From JABCPE02 sp963530615 (GTDB lineage: Bacteria; Bacteroidota; Bacteroidia; Flavobacteriales; Weeksellaceae), in the NCBI GenBank assembly GCA_963530615.1, contig CAUSDX010000015.1, positions 1 through 32,465 of the forward strand: 32,465 nt of DNA. Direction: 5' to 3'. Under the pieces are notes generated by a model. The model saw only the letters and a program-made list of their open reading frames with translations. It did not search any database and was not told where the DNA came from. The position numbers were made by a program, and so were the translations under genes. Positions 16,590 to 23,663 of the stretch are shown here, piece by piece. Position 1 is the first letter of the stretch; every line of letters starts with the position of its first letter.

Positions 16590-17447
16590 TTATTTAATGA
16601 TGTAATTTTTGTGGTATTCTACAAGATTAATGATAGGTTTTTGAACGATAGTTCCGATGTTTAACTTATAGTAAGATGCAACAGATTTTAAAATATCTTG
16701 GTAAATGTAAGCGATAGACCCCACAAAATTTATTTCTGAAGAAAGACATTGTGAATAAGGTAAGACATGATATTCAAAGAATTTTTTCATTTCTATATAA
16801 ATCATATTCTGAAAATAAGGATGTTCTTTTCTATTGGCTACAAATCTATTAAAATCAGCAATGTAAGTATTTACACGAGGGTGTTTGTATATAATTTGAA
16901 CTAATTCTGCTGCGGAGAGATTATTGTATATTTGGTCAAACTCTTTTTCTAAATCAGAAGGGAGTTTCTTCATAAATCTATCCCTTAAAAGGTTTTTGCC
17001 AAGATTCGCTCCACTACCTTCATCGCTTAAAAGATGTCCTAATGAAGGGAGTTCTCTATGGATGGTTTTTCCATCAAAATAACAAGAATTAGAACCTGTA
17101 CCGAGAATACATACAATAGCAGGTGTTCCTTGATATGCCGAATAAGCCGCTGCTGTTAGGTCTTCTTCTATAATAATCTCTGCATTTTTAAAAAACTTTT
17201 TTAATTCTGTAGCTAAAATCTCTTTATTTTTGCTAAATCCACAACCCGCTCCATAAAAAAATAATTTTTCTACTTTATTTTTAATAGGAAGTAAATCCCC
17301 ATTTTTTAGAAGCTCTTCTAAAATTAGTTCATGTTTTATTACATTGGGGTTAAAACCAATGGTATTGGCTTTTAGAATTTCATTTTTATTTTGGTCTAGA
17401 AGTACCCAATCACATTTTGTAGCACCTCCGTCTGCAATTAAAATCAT
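16590..17447 (-). CDS. BadF/BadG-type ASKHA kinase, N-acetylglucosamine kinase-like
   Basis: This 285-residue sugar-kinase-like ATPase has the phosphate-1 motif ADGGATKCDW (5-14), a candidate catalytic Asp in EEDLTAAA (about residue 96), the phosphate-2 motif ILGTGSNSCYFDG (about 114-126), and GHLLSDEGSGANLGK. This set is typical of eukaryotic-type GlcNAc kinases found in Bacteroidota. It probably phosphorylates N-acetylglucosamine from cell-wall recycling or uptake. It is the first gene of a pair with the malic enzyme and is transcribed away from the operon that encodes a sugar MFS transporter. The family is clear. The exact amino-sugar substrate is inferred. Confidence 0.85.
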   Translation of the reverse strand: MILIADGGATKCDWVLLDQNKNEILKANTIGFNPNVIKHELILEELLKNGDLLPIKNKVEKLFFYGAGCGFSKNKEILATELKKFFKNAEIIIEEDLTAAAYSAYQGTPAIVCILGTGSNSCYFDGKTIHRELPSLGHLLSDEGSGANLGKNLLRDRFMKKLPSDLEKEFDQIYNNLSAAELVQIIYKHPRVNTYIADFNRFVANRKEHPYFQNMIYIEMKKFFEYHVLPYSQCLSSEINFVGSIAYIYQDILKSVASYYKLNIGTIVQKPIINLVEYHKNYIIK

Positions 17448-17550
17448 AACAATGTTTTGTGTTTTTTAAGAGTGCGAAATTAAGAAAAAAAAATGAAAGG
17501 GTTTTTTCAAAAAATTAGTATCATGTTTTAGGTGAATGAAATTAAAAGAT

Positions 17551-17558
17551 TAAATTTG
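17551..17558 (+). promoter_or_regulatory. Candidate -7 element of the gtrA-plsC-MFS-acpH operon
   Basis: TAAATTTG matches TAnnTTTG and ends 16 bases before the ATG at 17575, which would give a leader of roughly 10 bases. The -33 region is only T-rich (TGTTTTAGG) and contains no TTG. Confidence 0.4.
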
Positions 17559-17574
17559 TGGCAGTTTTCAAATA

Positions 17575-18033
17575 ATGAAAAAAATCATTTTAGGGCAGAA
17601 GCAAGTTTTACTTTTTGTGTTTGCTGGTGCGATGAGTGCATTGGTAGAGATTTTAATGATGAAAATTTTTAGTCAGACAATTCCTATATTTTTTGACCAA
17701 GAGACAGATTTTCATGGAATTAAATATCCTTTGAGTAATGTGCTTTCTACTTTTTGTGCTATTTTATTTAATTATTGGTTAAGTGTTAGATTTGTTTTTG
17801 AGAGAGGAAAGCATGGGAAGAAAAGAGAGTTTTTCTATTTTATTATTCTTTCGGGGATAACTACATTTTTAAGTTTGAGTATTTTTCAGATTTTTATCAA
17901 TTTTATTTTTTTGACTCCAATTGATTTTAAAATTTATACTCTGAGTCCTATTATTTTGAGTAAGGTAATGGCGATAGGAATAGTTTCTATTTTGAATTAT
18001 GTCGTGAAAAAAAATATTGTTTTTAATGGGTGA
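17575..18033 (+). CDS. GtrA family membrane protein
   Basis: A 152-residue integral membrane protein with four predicted helices: VLLFVFAGAMSALVEILMM, NVLSTFCAILFNYWLSVRFVF, FFYFIILSGITTFLSLSIF, and IILSKVMAIGIVSILNYVV, ending in NIVFNG. The NYW-x-x-RFVF motif and the closing NYVVKKNIVF are typical of GtrA proteins. These are thought to move lipid-linked sugars across the inner membrane or to assist glycosyltransferases. It opens a four-gene plus-strand operon with plsC 11 bases downstream. The transported glycan is unknown. Confidence 0.88.
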   Translation: MKKIILGQKQVLLFVFAGAMSALVEILMMKIFSQTIPIFFDQETDFHGIKYPLSNVLSTFCAILFNYWLSVRFVFERGKHGKKREFFYFIILSGITTFLSLSIFQIFINFIFLTPIDFKIYTLSPIILSKVMAIGIVSILNYVVKKNIVFNG

Positions 18034-18044
18034 TTTTAATTGAG

Positions 18045-18776
18045 ATGAAAGTACTTTTGGTGTATCTTTGGAGAATTTGGTTTGTTGTTTTAGGGATATT
18101 GGTGGGGCTTCCTATTTTTCCGTTTCTTTATTTTTTTGCAAGAGACGAAAAGTATTCTCGGCAGTGCTATGGGTTGATGAGATTTTGGTGTATCTGCATG
18201 TTTTATGGAATGGGGTTTCGTTATCAACTTATTAAACAAACAGAACAAAAAATTGAACAGAAACAGCAATATATTATCATTGCAAATCACACTTCTATAA
18301 TTGATGTGTTGTTACCTTGTATATTATTTCCTAATCATTTTTTATGTTATGTAGGAAAGAAAGAATTGGAGAAAATTCCAGTTTTTGGAACGATTTTTAA
18401 GAGAATTTGCGTAAGTGTTGATAGAAGCGATGCACAAAGCCGTGTGGAGGTTTATGTAAAATGTGCGGAGAGAATGAAACAAGGGAAGAGTATCGTGATT
18501 TTCCCTGAAGGAGGAGTACCCGATGATACTTCTATCATTTTAGATAATTTCCGAAATGGGGCGTTTTCTATGGCGGTGCAGCATCAGTTTCCGCTCGTTG
18601 TTTTTACTTTTTTGGGACTGAAAGAAATGTTTCCGTTTGATAATAGAAAGGGTTTTCCAGGGAAAGTGAAAGTTGTTTTGAATGATATTCTTATTCCTGA
18701 TAAAGATATGGAAATATTGAAGAGAATATCTTGGAATTTAATAAAAGAAACTTTAGATAATAACAAAACAAATTAA
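18045..18776 (+). CDS. plsC: Lysophospholipid acyltransferase, PlsC type
   Basis: A 243-residue 1-acyl-glycerol-3-phosphate acyltransferase-like protein. An N-terminal membrane helix pair (about 8-31) precedes the catalytic block NHTSIID (81-87, the NHX4D motif), CYVGKKELEKIPVFG, and the substrate motif FPEGG (153-157). It should acylate lysophosphatidate at the membrane during phospholipid synthesis. I prefer the ATG at 18045, beginning MKVLLVYLW, over the in-frame GTG at 18030, which overlaps the end of gtrA. The next gene starts four bases after its stop. A related acyl acceptor (for example ornithine-lipid synthesis) is possible. Confidence 0.88.
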   Translation: MKVLLVYLWRIWFVVLGILVGLPIFPFLYFFARDEKYSRQCYGLMRFWCICMFYGMGFRYQLIKQTEQKIEQKQQYIIIANHTSIIDVLLPCILFPNHFLCYVGKKELEKIPVFGTIFKRICVSVDRSDAQSRVEVYVKCAERMKQGKSIVIFPEGGVPDDTSIILDNFRNGAFSMAVQHQFPLVVFTFLGLKEMFPFDNRKGFPGKVKVVLNDILIPDKDMEILKRISWNLIKETLDNNKTN

Positions 18777-18780
18777 GTTT

Positions 18781-20208
18781 ATGAAAAAACAAAAGCAGCA
18801 AACTACATGGTCGCAGTTCATTCCATTAGTGAGTATTTTCTTTTTTTGGGGCTTTGTAGCAGCAAGTAATGATATTTTGATTCCTGTTTTTAAGAAAAGT
18901 TTTACCCTTTCTCAATTCCAGTCTATGCTTGTGAATAATGCTTTTTATGCGGCTTATTTTGTCGGGGCGGTCGTGTTTTTTTTAGTTTCAATGAAACGAG
19001 ATGTATTGCAGATGTTTGGATATAAGAGAACCTTATCTTTGGGGCTTTGTATTTCAGCTTTGGGAGCATTTTTGTTTGTTCCTGCAGCTTATATGGAGAA
19101 TTATTGGTTGTTTTTAGTGGCACTATTTGTTGTAGGTTTAGGTTTTTCTGTCCAACAAATTGTAGCTAATCCATTAGCGATAAAAATGGGAAGTAAAGAA
19201 ACAGGAGCTTATCGTCTTACGATGGCAGGAGGCGTTAATTCTTTAGGAACTACAATAGGACCAGTTGTTCTTGGAATTGCATTTTTTGGTGTAGAGCCAA
19301 GTAAAGATACATCATTAAATTTAGATGATGTGAAATTTCCATTTGTGATTCTTGGGATAACTTTTATTTTAGTTGCTTTGTTTTTAATGATGTCTAAAAT
19401 AGAAAACCCAGATAAAAAAGAAACGAAAGAATCTCAAGAGAAATTCAATGTTTTTCAATATCCTCAATTGTTGTTAGGAATGTTGGCTATCTTCTTGTAT
19501 GTGGGAGTGGAGGTTTCCATTGTGAGTAATCTTCCAGCTTTGCTTCATACAGATGATTTTGGGAATATTTTGGAAGAAAATTTGGCTCCTTTTATTTCTT
19601 TGTATTGGGGGAGTTTAATGATTGGGAGATGGAGTGGAGGAGTGAATGTTCTTGATTGTTCAAAAAAGACTAATATATTACTAAAGTGTCTTATGCCTTT
19701 TATTGCATTTGGAGTCATTATTATTGTGAATGTGTTGAGTGGTAAGGATATTTCTTCATTTTTTATTTATCCTATTTGGGTTTTAATTTTTATTATAGCA
19801 AGTTTTTTAGGTGGAAAAACTGCAGGGCAAACGCTAAAAGTTTTTGGAGTTGTGGGGATGTTGATGATGGTAGGAGGATTGGTTTATCCTAATCCTGAAA
19901 TTGCTAAATATTTTTTCATTTCGGGAGGGTTATTTTGCTCAATTATGTGGCCTGCAATTTTTGACCTTGCGATTTCTGGTTTAGGTAAAAATACCGGTAA
20001 GGCATCTTCTTTCTTGATTATGATGATTTTAGGGGGCGGTATCGTTCCTCTTATTCAAGGAAAGATTTGTGATTTTAGTGTAGAATATCCAGAAGGCATT
20101 TGGGGGATTTCCTATGTGCGTTTTTCTTATGTAGTGCCGTTATTGTGTTTTGTTTATTTGGTATTTTATGGATATATCGTTCCTAAAATAATTAGGAGAG
20201 AAGAGTAA
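18781..20208 (+). CDS. Sugar MFS transporter (FucP / glucose-galactose / GlcNAc permease family)
   Basis: A 475-residue polytopic protein with about 12 helices. The N-terminal region FIPLVSIFFFWGFVAASNDILIPVFKK, the loop SQFQSMLVNNAFYAAYF, the stretch GLGFSVQQIVANPLA, and AGGVNSLGTTIGPVVLG are the signature of the fucose/glucose-galactose:H+ symporter family. Members import hexoses or amino sugars with protons across the inner membrane. The GlcNAc-kinase-like gene about 1.3 kb away makes GlcNAc a possible substrate, but this is inference. It starts four bases after plsC and is followed 14 bases later by the AcpH-like gene. Confidence 0.9.
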   Translation: MKKQKQQTTWSQFIPLVSIFFFWGFVAASNDILIPVFKKSFTLSQFQSMLVNNAFYAAYFVGAVVFFLVSMKRDVLQMFGYKRTLSLGLCISALGAFLFVPAAYMENYWLFLVALFVVGLGFSVQQIVANPLAIKMGSKETGAYRLTMAGGVNSLGTTIGPVVLGIAFFGVEPSKDTSLNLDDVKFPFVILGITFILVALFLMMSKIENPDKKETKESQEKFNVFQYPQLLLGMLAIFLYVGVEVSIVSNLPALLHTDDFGNILEENLAPFISLYWGSLMIGRWSGGVNVLDCSKKTNILLKCLMPFIAFGVIIIVNVLSGKDISSFFIYPIWVLIFIIASFLGGKTAGQTLKVFGVVGMLMMVGGLVYPNPEIAKYFFISGGLFCSIMWPAIFDLAISGLGKNTGKASSFLIMMILGGGIVPLIQGKICDFSVEYPEGIWGISYVRFSYVVPLLCFVYLVFYGYIVPKIIRREE

Positions 20209-20222
20209 AAGGAAGATATAAT

Positions 20223-20813
20223 ATGAATTTTTTGGCTCATTCTTTTCTTTCTTTTTCTGAGGAGCAGTTGGTAGGAAACATGATTGCAGACTTTGTGAAC
20301 AATAGAGAAGTGAAAGATTTTTCTGAACAAATTCAGTCTGGTATTCGGCTTCATCGTGGGATAGATACCTTTACGGACGTTCATCCTGTTGTTCATCAAG
20401 CAAAGAAATTTTTTAGTCCAAAGGTACGGCTGTATGCAGGTGTTTTTGTAGATGTAAGTTTTGATTATTTTTTAGCGAATGATGTTCGGATTAAAACTCG
20501 TGAAGAGTGGAAAAAGCATTCTCAAGAGGTATATGTTGTTTTAGAAAAATACAAAAGTGTTTTGCCTGATAGATTTCACTTGGTTTTAGAACGCATGAAA
20601 AAAGATGATTGGCTTTATAACTATCGTCATGAGTGGGGGATAGAGTTTAGTTTTCGTAATGTAGTAAATAAAGCCCAATATTTGGATAAAGGAACAGATG
20701 TTTTTCCTATTTTCATGGAGAATAAAGAAGAATTGAAGCGGTACTATGATGTGTTTTTTCCTGAGATACAAGAGTTTTGTAAGAAATATCAAAAGAATAT
20801 CCAGCCTTTCTAA
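20223..20813 (+). CDS. Acyl carrier protein phosphodiesterase-like (AcpH/DUF479)
   Basis: This 196-residue protein has the AcpH family pattern: MNFLAHSFLSFSEEQLVGNMIADFV (1-25), GIRLHRGIDTFTDVHPVV (40-57) with the His/Asp metal residues, and YAGVFVDVSFDYFLAND. E. coli AcpH removes the phosphopantetheine arm from acyl carrier protein. In Bacteroidota these proteins are annotated by similarity only. It is the last gene of the gtrA-plsC-MFS operon. The lipid-related neighbour plsC fits but does not prove the role. Confidence 0.85.
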   Translation: MNFLAHSFLSFSEEQLVGNMIADFVNNREVKDFSEQIQSGIRLHRGIDTFTDVHPVVHQAKKFFSPKVRLYAGVFVDVSFDYFLANDVRIKTREEWKKHSQEVYVVLEKYKSVLPDRFHLVLERMKKDDWLYNYRHEWGIEFSFRNVVNKAQYLDKGTDVFPIFMENKEELKRYYDVFFPEIQEFCKKYQKNIQPF

Positions 20814-20820
20814 AAAATCC

Positions 20821-20853
20821 TTGATGATTTCTATCGTTTTTTATTTATCTTTG
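20821..20853 (+). promoter_or_regulatory. Candidate nusB promoter
   Basis: TTG (20821-20823) is followed after 22 bases by TATCTTTG (20846-20853), a Bacteroidota -33/-7 pair with slightly long spacing. The expected start is near 20859, about 15 bases before the ATG at 20874. Confidence 0.5.
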
Positions 20854-20873
20854 CCGACTTAAAGTTCTTTGAA

Positions 20874-21851
20874 ATGTTAGGAAGAAGACAAATACGAGAA
20901 AAAATCATTCAGACCCTTTATGCTTATCAGCAAAATCCCATTAACCAAGGGGTATTAGAGCGAAATATGATCGCTAATTTGGAGAAAATCCAGAATCTTT
21001 ATGTTTATCAGCTTAATTTTTTAGTTTCTTTAAAGCATCTTGCAGAAAATCAAATAGAAATAGGGAAAACTAAGTTTATCAAAACAGAAGCAGACCTCAA
21101 TCCTAATCAAAAATTCGTTAAAAATAGGGTTTTAGACCTATTAGAAAACAATGCTGAGCGGTTAGAATTTACTTCTAAACATAAGAATTTGATTTGGGAT
21201 ATTCATGATGAGTTGCTTATTAAGACTTATCAAAAAATCATTACAGGGAAACTATTTCAAGATTATATGAAGAGTTCGGAGATTTCTTTTGATGAAGACC
21301 AAAAATTTATTGGGAAGCTTTTCTTGAGATATATCGCAGAAAATGATAACTTTCATGATTGTTTTGCGTCAATTGAATTATCTTGGGCAGATGATTTTCA
21401 TATTGCTAACTCCATGGTGCAGAAGACTATAGGCTTTTTGAAGGAGAGAGAACCTTTCCATACTTTACTTAAAGTATTCAAAGAAGATAATGAGGGGATA
21501 AAAAATGGAAAATACCATAAAGATGAAGAGGAATACCATGGAAATAGAGAGGGATACGAGAGTGATAGAGACTTTGCACGAAAATTATTAGTAGAAACGC
21601 TTAATCATTGGGAGGATACTGAGAAAAAATTAGAAGATAGGCTTGATAATTGGGAGATAGATAGAATCGCTTTGATGGATAAAATTATTTTAGTAACGGC
21701 TTTGACGGAATTAGACTATTTTCCTTTAACTCCTTCTAGAATTATTCTTAATGAGTATATAGAAATTGCAAAGACTTTCGCTACAGAGAGGTCTCAGGTA
21801 TTTGTTAATGGACTTTTAGACCGATATGTTAAGAGTAAAAATAGGCCATAG
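20874..21851 (+). CDS. nusB: Transcription antitermination factor NusB, long Bacteroidota form
   Basis: NusB binds boxA RNA with NusE and supports rRNA transcription. The protein opens with MLGRRQIREKIIQTLYAYQQ. The conserved NusB core is at the C-terminus: DRIALMDKIILVTALTELDYFP, IILNEYIEIAKTFATERSQVFVNGLLDRY. At 325 residues it is about twice the E. coli protein. The extra central helical region plus a very charged stretch (about residues 208-232, many Glu, Lys, His and Gly) fits the long NusB of Bacteroidota. It is followed 28 bases later by the DUF1573 lipoprotein gene and then yajC, a flavobacterial gene order that supports the call. Confidence 0.93.
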   Translation: MLGRRQIREKIIQTLYAYQQNPINQGVLERNMIANLEKIQNLYVYQLNFLVSLKHLAENQIEIGKTKFIKTEADLNPNQKFVKNRVLDLLENNAERLEFTSKHKNLIWDIHDELLIKTYQKIITGKLFQDYMKSSEISFDEDQKFIGKLFLRYIAENDNFHDCFASIELSWADDFHIANSMVQKTIGFLKEREPFHTLLKVFKEDNEGIKNGKYHKDEEEYHGNREGYESDRDFARKLLVETLNHWEDTEKKLEDRLDNWEIDRIALMDKIILVTALTELDYFPLTPSRIILNEYIEIAKTFATERSQVFVNGLLDRYVKSKNRP

Positions 21852-21879
21852 ACCATTATTTAGATAAATAGTATTTGAT

Positions 21880-22314
21880 ATGAAAAAAGTAGTTTTAAGT
21901 TTCATGATATTATCTGCAGTGTTATCTTGCAAAAAAGATGAGAAAGCAGACCTACTACCAGAGCATAAAGAAGAGATTGTGAGCCATCAAGTCATTTCAG
22001 AGCCGATGACTACTGCAAGTTTTGCCAAAGAAGAGCATGATTTCGGAGACCTTAAAAAGGGAGATATCGTTCAATACACTTATGAAGTTATCAATACTGG
22101 AGATAAACCTCTTGTGATTTCAAGGGTACAGCCTGCGTGTGGATGTACAGCTCCGAATTATACACAAGAGCCCATTGCTCCAGGGGAAAAAGGACAGATT
22201 ACCCTAAGTTTTGATTCGAAAAATTTCTCGGGAGCAGTAGTGAAAACCGCTCATGTCTATACCAATACGGAAAATTCTCCAACGGTATTAAGTTTCAAAG
22301 CAAATGTTCAATAA
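21880..22314 (+). CDS. DUF1573 domain lipoprotein
   Basis: A 144-residue envelope lipoprotein. A 16-residue signal ends in VLSC with Cys17, followed by a Lys/Asp/Glu-rich linker. One DUF1573 beta-sandwich domain (about 48-144) contains HDFGDLKKGD, YEVINTGDKPLVISRVQPACGCTAP and PGEKGQITLSFDSKNFSG. The Cys-Gly-Cys pair is conserved in the family. The function is not known. It sits between nusB and yajC and is probably co-transcribed with both. Confidence 0.9.
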   Translation: MKKVVLSFMILSAVLSCKKDEKADLLPEHKEEIVSHQVISEPMTTASFAKEEHDFGDLKKGDIVQYTYEVINTGDKPLVISRVQPACGCTAPNYTQEPIAPGEKGQITLSFDSKNFSGAVVKTAHVYTNTENSPTVLSFKANVQ

Positions 22315-22333
22315 ATTCATAAATAATATAAAC

Positions 22334-22627
22334 ATGGAAATTTTACAGCAATTTGCTCCGATGATTCTGATTTTTGTGGCGTTTTATTTCTTAATGATAA
22401 GACCACAAATGAATAAGCAAAAGAAAGAAAAATTATTTCAAAATAGTTTGAAGCCAGGGCAAAGAATAGTTACTACTTCTGGTATTCATGGAAGAGTTTT
22501 TTCAATAGAAAAAGATGGGATTGTTATAGAAACATTATCTGGAAAACTGAAATTTGAATTAGCTGCTGTTTCCAGAGAATTAACTCTGAATAGATACCCA
22601 GAAGATAAAAAAGAGGAAAATAAATAA
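22334..22627 (+). CDS. yajC: Preprotein translocase subunit YajC
   Basis: A 97-residue single-pass inner-membrane protein of the Sec accessory complex (with SecD/SecF). The helix FAPMILIFVAFYFLMIRPQMNKQKK (6-30) with the RPQ motif, then KPGQRIVTTSGIHGRVFSIEKDGI, is the YajC signature. I chose the ATG at 22334 (MEILQQF) rather than one at 22304 that overlaps the previous gene and adds ten untypical residues. It ends the nusB transcription unit and is followed by a strong terminator. Confidence 0.93.
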   Translation: MEILQQFAPMILIFVAFYFLMIRPQMNKQKKEKLFQNSLKPGQRIVTTSGIHGRVFSIEKDGIVIETLSGKLKFELAAVSRELTLNRYPEDKKEENK

Positions 22628-22632
22628 TAATT

Positions 22633-22668
22633 AAAACTCCAGCATCTAAAAAGTGTTGGAGTTTTTTT
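22633..22668 (+). terminator. Terminator after yajC
   Basis: A 12-bp stem AAAACTCCAGCA (22633-22644) / TGTTGGAGTTTT (22654-22665), with one G-T pair and a 9-base loop, runs into a seven-T tract. It is a strong intrinsic terminator in the plus direction. Confidence 0.9.
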
Positions 22669-22688
22669 ATAAAAAAATCAAAAATATT

Positions 22689-22718
22689 TTGTTTATAATA
22701 TAAACTATTTTATATTTG
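22689..22718 (+). promoter_or_regulatory. Promoter of the membrane-protein/winged-helix pair
   Basis: TTG (22689-22691), 19 bases, then TATATTTG (22711-22718): an excellent Bacteroidota -33/-7 match. The start would be near 22724, leaving a leader of about 25 bases before the ATG at 22750. Confidence 0.65.
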
Positions 22719-22749
22719 TAGTAAGTTTAATAGTTAAATAATTGAAATT

Positions 22750-23307
22750 ATGGAAAATTTAGAACCTAAAGATAGCTTGGCTATTATATCCGCTATCATT
22801 AGTGAGAGACAGCAAAAGTACGAACAGAACGGATTGGTTTTTATATTCTGGGGAATACTTATTGCCGTGAGTGGAATTGTAAATTTTATTACTAAAAGCC
22901 CTTTAGTTTGGGGAGTATTGATGCCGTTATCAAGTGTGATTACTTCTGTTTATTTTTATATTAAGGGGAGAAATAATGTTAAAAAAAGAAAATCAAAAGA
23001 TTGGGTATCTTTTATTTGGTTAGTGGCAGGGATTTGTGCGATGCTTACAGGATTTAGTGTTTCTTATCATTTGATAGTTACTATCGTTTTCCTTCCTTTT
23101 GTTTTTGCAAGTTTGGCGGTTTCATTACAATTAAAAAATAGACTTTGGTTGGTAACCTCTTTGATTTCCTTAGTATTATCATATTTACCTCTTTATGTGG
23201 AAATAGGTTGGTATTCTACTTTGGTTTCTTCATTGATAGGAATACTTTTATTTTTGATACCAGGGTGTCAGTTTTATTTTAATCATAAAAGACAGAAAGA
23301 TGTTTGA
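22750..23307 (+). CDS. Uncharacterised multi-pass membrane protein paired with a winged-helix regulator
   Basis: This 185-residue protein begins with a soluble, helical, charged segment (residues 1-27, SLAIISAIISERQQKYEQNG) and continues as about six hydrophobic segments. These lie at about 28-46, 51-70, 83-101, 106-127, 133-150 and 154-173, with a basic tail at the end. I recognise the general Bacteroidota pattern (a short amphipathic start and FIFWGILIAVSG) but no named function. Its stop overlaps the start of the winged-helix gene by eight bases, so the pair is translationally coupled. A membrane protein that holds or senses for the regulator is a plausible but untested role. Confidence 0.8.
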   Translation: MENLEPKDSLAIISAIISERQQKYEQNGLVFIFWGILIAVSGIVNFITKSPLVWGVLMPLSSVITSVYFYIKGRNNVKKRKSKDWVSFIWLVAGICAMLTGFSVSYHLIVTIVFLPFVFASLAVSLQLKNRLWLVTSLISLVLSYLPLYVEIGWYSTLVSSLIGILLFLIPGCQFYFNHKRQKDV

Positions 23308-23587
23308 TGATTTAGATCCTTTATTGCATTCTCAGTTGAGGTTAGCAATAATGTCTTTATTGATTTCTGAGGAGAGAGTAGATTTTACTCGGATAAAGGA
23401 GGTTACCAAGGCTACTTCTGGCAATGTAAGTGTGCAGATACAGAAGTTAGAACAAGCAGGGTATATCTCAGTGAAGAAATCATTTAAAGATAATTATCCA
23501 AATACAGAGTTAAGTCTTACCCCAAAAGGTTTAGATGCATTTGAAAAATATGTAGAAGCACTTAAAATATATCTTAATCTAAAATAA
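23300..23587 (+). CDS. Winged-helix DNA-binding regulator (HTH_34/MarR-like)
   Basis: This 95-residue protein is essentially one winged-helix domain. It has DPLLHSQLRLAIMSLL (helix 1), VDFTRIKEVTKATSGNVSVQIQKLEQAGYI (helices 2-3, recognition helix around GNVSVQIQKLE), a wing with SVKKSFKDNYPNTELSLTPKG, and a C-terminal helix for dimerisation. It is of the small single-domain regulator type with an HTH-ArsR/MarR look. Overlap with the membrane-protein gene implies coupled expression. The targets could include its own promoter and the receptor gene immediately downstream. Confidence 0.87.
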   Translation: MFDDLDPLLHSQLRLAIMSLLISEERVDFTRIKEVTKATSGNVSVQIQKLEQAGYISVKKSFKDNYPNTELSLTPKGLDAFEKYVEALKIYLNLK

Positions 23588-23603
23588 AAAAAACTACTTT
23601 GTA

Positions 23604-23633
23604 TTGCATAATAATTTATTTTAATTATATTTG
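23604..23633 (+). promoter_or_regulatory. Promoter of the intact outer-membrane receptor gene
   Basis: TTG (23604-23606), 19 bases, then TATATTTG (23626-23633). The spacing and -7 sequence are identical to those of the promoter at 22689-22718. The expected start is near 23639, about 25 bases before the ATG at 23664. Confidence 0.65.
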
Positions 23634-23663
23634 TATCGAGAAGCTGATAAATATTATACATTT

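Noticed and set aside
22304..22333. Earlier ATG for yajC overlapping the DUF1573 gene
   Set aside because: It adds ten residues (MFNKFINNIN) untypical of YajC. The ATG at 22334 gives the normal YajC N-terminus.
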